DNA of 64,000 nucleotides. Source: Clostridium swellfunianum (lineage in GTDB: Bacteria; Bacillota; Clostridia; Clostridiales; Clostridiaceae). The DNA lies in contig NZ_JAMOFV010000006.1 of the NCBI RefSeq assembly GCF_023656515.1, forward strand, positions 3,208,036 through 3,272,035. The letters are read 5' to 3'. The notes under the pieces are model-generated. The model saw only the letters and a list, made by a program, of their open reading frames with translations. It did not search any database and was not told where the DNA came from. The translations under genes and the position numbers were made by a program. Numbering within the stretch: position 1 is the first letter of the stretch; each line of letters begins with the position of its first letter. Positions 61,461 to 64,000 of the stretch are shown piece by piece.

Positions 61461-64000
61461 ATGAAGATAGTAGACGTTAGCATTTTTGAGGGGAGAAATA
61501 TTTACTCTCATAAAAAATGCATAAGAATGGACCTAGATCTTGAAGGTTATTGTGAAACTCCAAGCAATAAAATAGAAGGCTTCAACGAAAGGCTGTTGGA
61601 ACTTCTGCCTGAGCTTAAGACTCATAGATGCGGCATAGATGAAGATCAAGGTTTCTTTAAAAGACTTCAAGAAGGAACTTATTTAGCCCATATATGCGAA
61701 CATATGATAATAGCACTGCAAAACAGGATTGGAATTGAAATAGCTTATGGCAAGGCTAGGGAAATTCTGGGTGATTTATACTATATAATATATCAATATG
61801 AATATAAGAATACAGCCATAGAAGCTGCTAAGCTTGCAATAGATATAATAAACACTCTTACTAAAGGATTAGAATTTGATTTAAGTCCAAGACTAAGTTC
61901 CTTAGAGGAAACCCTGCTAAGCGAACAGCTTGGACCTAGTACTTTGGCAATATGCGCTGAGGCGAAAAAGAGAGGTATCCCGGTACTTAAACTTGGTGAA
62001 AGAAGTATGTTTCAGCTTGGCTACGGCAAGCATGCAAAGATAATTGAAGCTACAATATGCAGCGAGACAAGTGGAACAGCTATAGATATTGCTTGTGATA
62101 AGCTTTTGACGAAAGAAGTGCTTTCAGCACAATGTTTACCTGTGGCCTCAGGATATAAAGTTCAAAACTCCATAGATATGCTCTTGAAAGCAGAGAAAAT
62201 AGGTTACCCAATAGTGGTAAAGCCTACCTACGGAAATCAGGGTAAGGGAGTTTTTGTAAATATCCAAAATGAAAAGCAGGCTATGGAAGCTTACAGTATT
62301 CTAACTAAAGAGTATCAGGATATAATGATAGAACAATTTATAACTGGTAGGGATTTTAGAGCTTGTGTTGTAGATGGAGAGATTATAGCTGTGGCTGAGA
62401 GAATACCACCCTATGTTGTTGGTAATGGTATAAGAACAGTAAGGCAGCTTATTGAGGTACTAAACAAGGATGAAAGAAGAGGCAGAGGACACGAAAAGCC
62501 TTTAACTAAAATAAAGATGGATGAAGCTTTGATAGCATATATCTCTAAAAGCGGATACAGCTTGGATTCTATACTGCCAGAAGGTGTTAAATTAGTTTTA
62601 AAAGAAAATGCTAATCTGTCTACTGGTGGAACAGCAATTGATTGCACTGATATTATTTGTGAAGAAAATATTGAAATCTGCAAACGGGTAGCTAAGTCTA
62701 TAGGACTTAATATATGTGGAATAGATATATGCTGTAATGATATAAGTATTCCACTTACAAAGGAAGGCGCCATAATTGAAGTAAATGCAGCACCGGGAAT
62801 AAGAATGCATCATTATCCTTATAGCGGCAAGAGCAGGAATGTAGCTAGTGCAATTGTTGATATGCTGTGTAAGGAACAAATCCGTATGCCTATTATTTCT
62901 GTTACTGGTACAAATGGCAAGACTACTACAACAAGACTTATAGCTCATACACTATCTTTAAAAGGATATAATGTAGGAATGACAACTACTGGTGGCATAT
63001 ACATTGGAAATAAATGTGTTCATAAAGGTGATACAACGGGTTATCTAAGTGCTATGACTCTTTTGATGAACAAAGAAATCGATGCTGCAGTACTTGAAAC
63101 TGCAAGGGGCGGTATTATTAAGAAAGGTCTTGCCTATGATTTAGCTGATGTGGCAGTTATAACCAATATAACTGAGGATCACTTAGGGTTAGATGGAATT
63201 AACACTATTGAGGACTTGGCAAGCGTAAAGGCTTTGGTGGGTGAAGCAGTTAAGGATGAAGGATATGTTGTGATAAATGCTGATGATCACATGAGCAAAA
63301 CCATAGTGGGAAGAATGAAGAGCAATATAATTTTCTTCTCAAAGGATAAGGAAAATGATTTGCTTAGAGAAAATATCAATAAAGGCGGTTATGGAATATA
63401 CCCTGAAAATGGGTACATATATGTAGAAAAGGATGGAAATGCGGTACCGCTTGGAAAGATAAACAATATTGGTATAACTATAAAGGGGAAGCTGAAATAT
63501 AATATTGAAAATTCAATGGCTGCTTGTGCTGCGCTTGTTGGGATTGGAGTGGACTATGCAACTATAAGAAAGGGCTTAACTACTTTTAAGAGCAATGAAG
63601 AACAAAACCCAGGTAGATTTAATATGTACAGCGTAAATGGGGCTACAGTAATACTTGACTATGGTCACAACATTGAAGGCTACAAGGCAGTACTTGAAGG
63701 TGCCAAATCTATAAGACATAAAAGACTTATAGGAGTAATAGGAGTTCCTGGGGATAGACTAGATAGCAATATACTTAATGTTGCTAATATCGCAGGAAAT
63801 TACTTTAACTATATTTATATAAAGGAAGACGAAGAAAAGAGAGGCAGGAAACCAGGAGAGGTTGCAGGAATTCTTGAAATGGGTGTTAAAGAGTCAGGCA
63901 ACACCAATTATGAAATAATCTTAAATGAACTTGAAGCCTTAGAAAAAGCTATAGACAATTCTAAACCTGGTGATGTTATAATAATCTTTTTTGAAAAATT
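61461..64000 (+). CDS. cphA: Cyanophycin synthetase (3' end outside window)
   Basis: The frame is open from ATG 61461 to the right edge (846 codons of an expected about 875). Domain order: N-terminal region 1-160; ATP-grasp at about 210-470 (PIVVKPTYGNQGKGVFV, ACVVDGEIIAVAERIPP, EVNAAPGIRMHHYP); Mur-ligase-like half with VTGTNGKTTTT near 481, TARGGIIKKGLAYD, NITEDHLG and LDYGHNIEGYKA. The two halves add Asp and then Arg to the growing multi-L-arginyl-poly-L-aspartate. GGAGG lies 15 nt before the ATG, inside cphB. Confidence 0.96.
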   Translation, partial: MKIVDVSIFEGRNIYSHKKCIRMDLDLEGYCETPSNKIEGFNERLLELLPELKTHRCGIDEDQGFFKRLQEGTYLAHICEHMIIALQNRIGIEIAYGKAREILGDLYYIIYQYEYKNTAIEAAKLAIDIINTLTKGLEFDLSPRLSSLEETLLSEQLGPSTLAICAEAKKRGIPVLKLGERSMFQLGYGKHAKIIEATICSETSGTAIDIACDKLLTKEVLSAQCLPVASGYKVQNSIDMLLKAEKIGYPIVVKPTYGNQGKGVFVNIQNEKQAMEAYSILTKEYQDIMIEQFITGRDFRACVVDGEIIAVAERIPPYVVGNGIRTVRQLIEVLNKDERRGRGHEKPLTKIKMDEALIAYISKSGYSLDSILPEGVKLVLKENANLSTGGTAIDCTDIICEENIEICKRVAKSIGLNICGIDICCNDISIPLTKEGAIIEVNAAPGIRMHHYPYSGKSRNVASAIVDMLCKEQIRMPIISVTGTNGKTTTTRLIAHTLSLKGYNVGMTTTGGIYIGNKCVHKGDTTGYLSAMTLLMNKEIDAAVLETARGGIIKKGLAYDLADVAVITNITEDHLGLDGINTIEDLASVKALVGEAVKDEGYVVINADDHMSKTIVGRMKSNIIFFSKDKENDLLRENINKGGYGIYPENGYIYVEKDGNAVPLGKINNIGITIKGKLKYNIENSMAACAALVGIGVDYATIRKGLTTFKSNEEQNPGRFNMYSVNGATVILDYGHNIEGYKAVLEGAKSIRHKRLIGVIGVPGDRLDSNILNVANIAGNYFNYIYIKEDEEKRGRKPGEVAGILEMGVKESGNTNYEIILNELEALEKAIDNSKPGDVIIIFFEK

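Overview
The window is low-GC DNA from a spore-forming, Clostridium-type Firmicute. The reasons are AT-rich codon use, strong GGAGG-type ribosome sites, a cluster of spore genes (CotS-like kinase, YabG protease, Veg, a SipL-like SPOCS/LysM coat protein), AddAB in place of RecBCD, a T-box leader, rubrerythrin and a cyanophycin operon. Most of it is ordinary chromosome with short operons separated by clear intrinsic terminators. No rRNA, tRNA or CRISPR array was seen.

Layout: 1-778 end of a MATE transporter; 834-1958 glycosyltransferase; 2106-6588 spore genes (cotS-like, yabG with a sigma-K-like promoter, veg with a perfect consensus promoter, sipL-like). About 6636-21042 is an accessory island. 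21383-28637 addB-addA; 28746-30937 yhaM and pepT; 30975-35264 small genes, rubrerythrin, a second-type adk, a polysaccharide deacetylase and uvsE; 35458-44107 a complete yhf-type operon (Z, Y, U, T, an amidase-like gene, php, S, X, W); 44129-47246 radical SAM protein, membrane protein, HMA-like protein, galM; 47395-51744 sbcD-sbcC; 51790-57321 chemotaxis receptor, AEC transporter, M3 peptidase, thioredoxin-like protein; 57478-59162 T-box leader and archaeal-type AspRS; 59297-60472 AlaX-type editing protein; 60641 to the right edge cphB-cphA.

The island is the most unusual part. It holds a 5'-truncated Rhs/YD-repeat protein with a C-terminal nuclease-like toxin and an immunity gene, followed by two orphan Rhs tips with different toxin ends and their own immunity genes. 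Each orphan tip is preceded by the same 498-bp non-coding segment, and a third truncated copy closes the array. A tyrosine integrase plus a 244-aa protein with a duplicated motif is inserted in the first spacer. That integrase gene is itself split by a 3.46-kb element with 31/34 terminal inverted repeats that carries three overlapping tyrosine recombinase genes (a RIT element). The structure is therefore an element inside an element inside a toxin-cassette array. Three single-base frameshifts show that parts of the array are decaying.

Two other systems deserve attention. The yhf operon has an extra amidase-like gene and two copies of an 18-bp palindromic motif, one before the regulator gene and one before the first structural gene. 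The aspS leader carries one Stem I region but two consecutive T-box/terminator modules.
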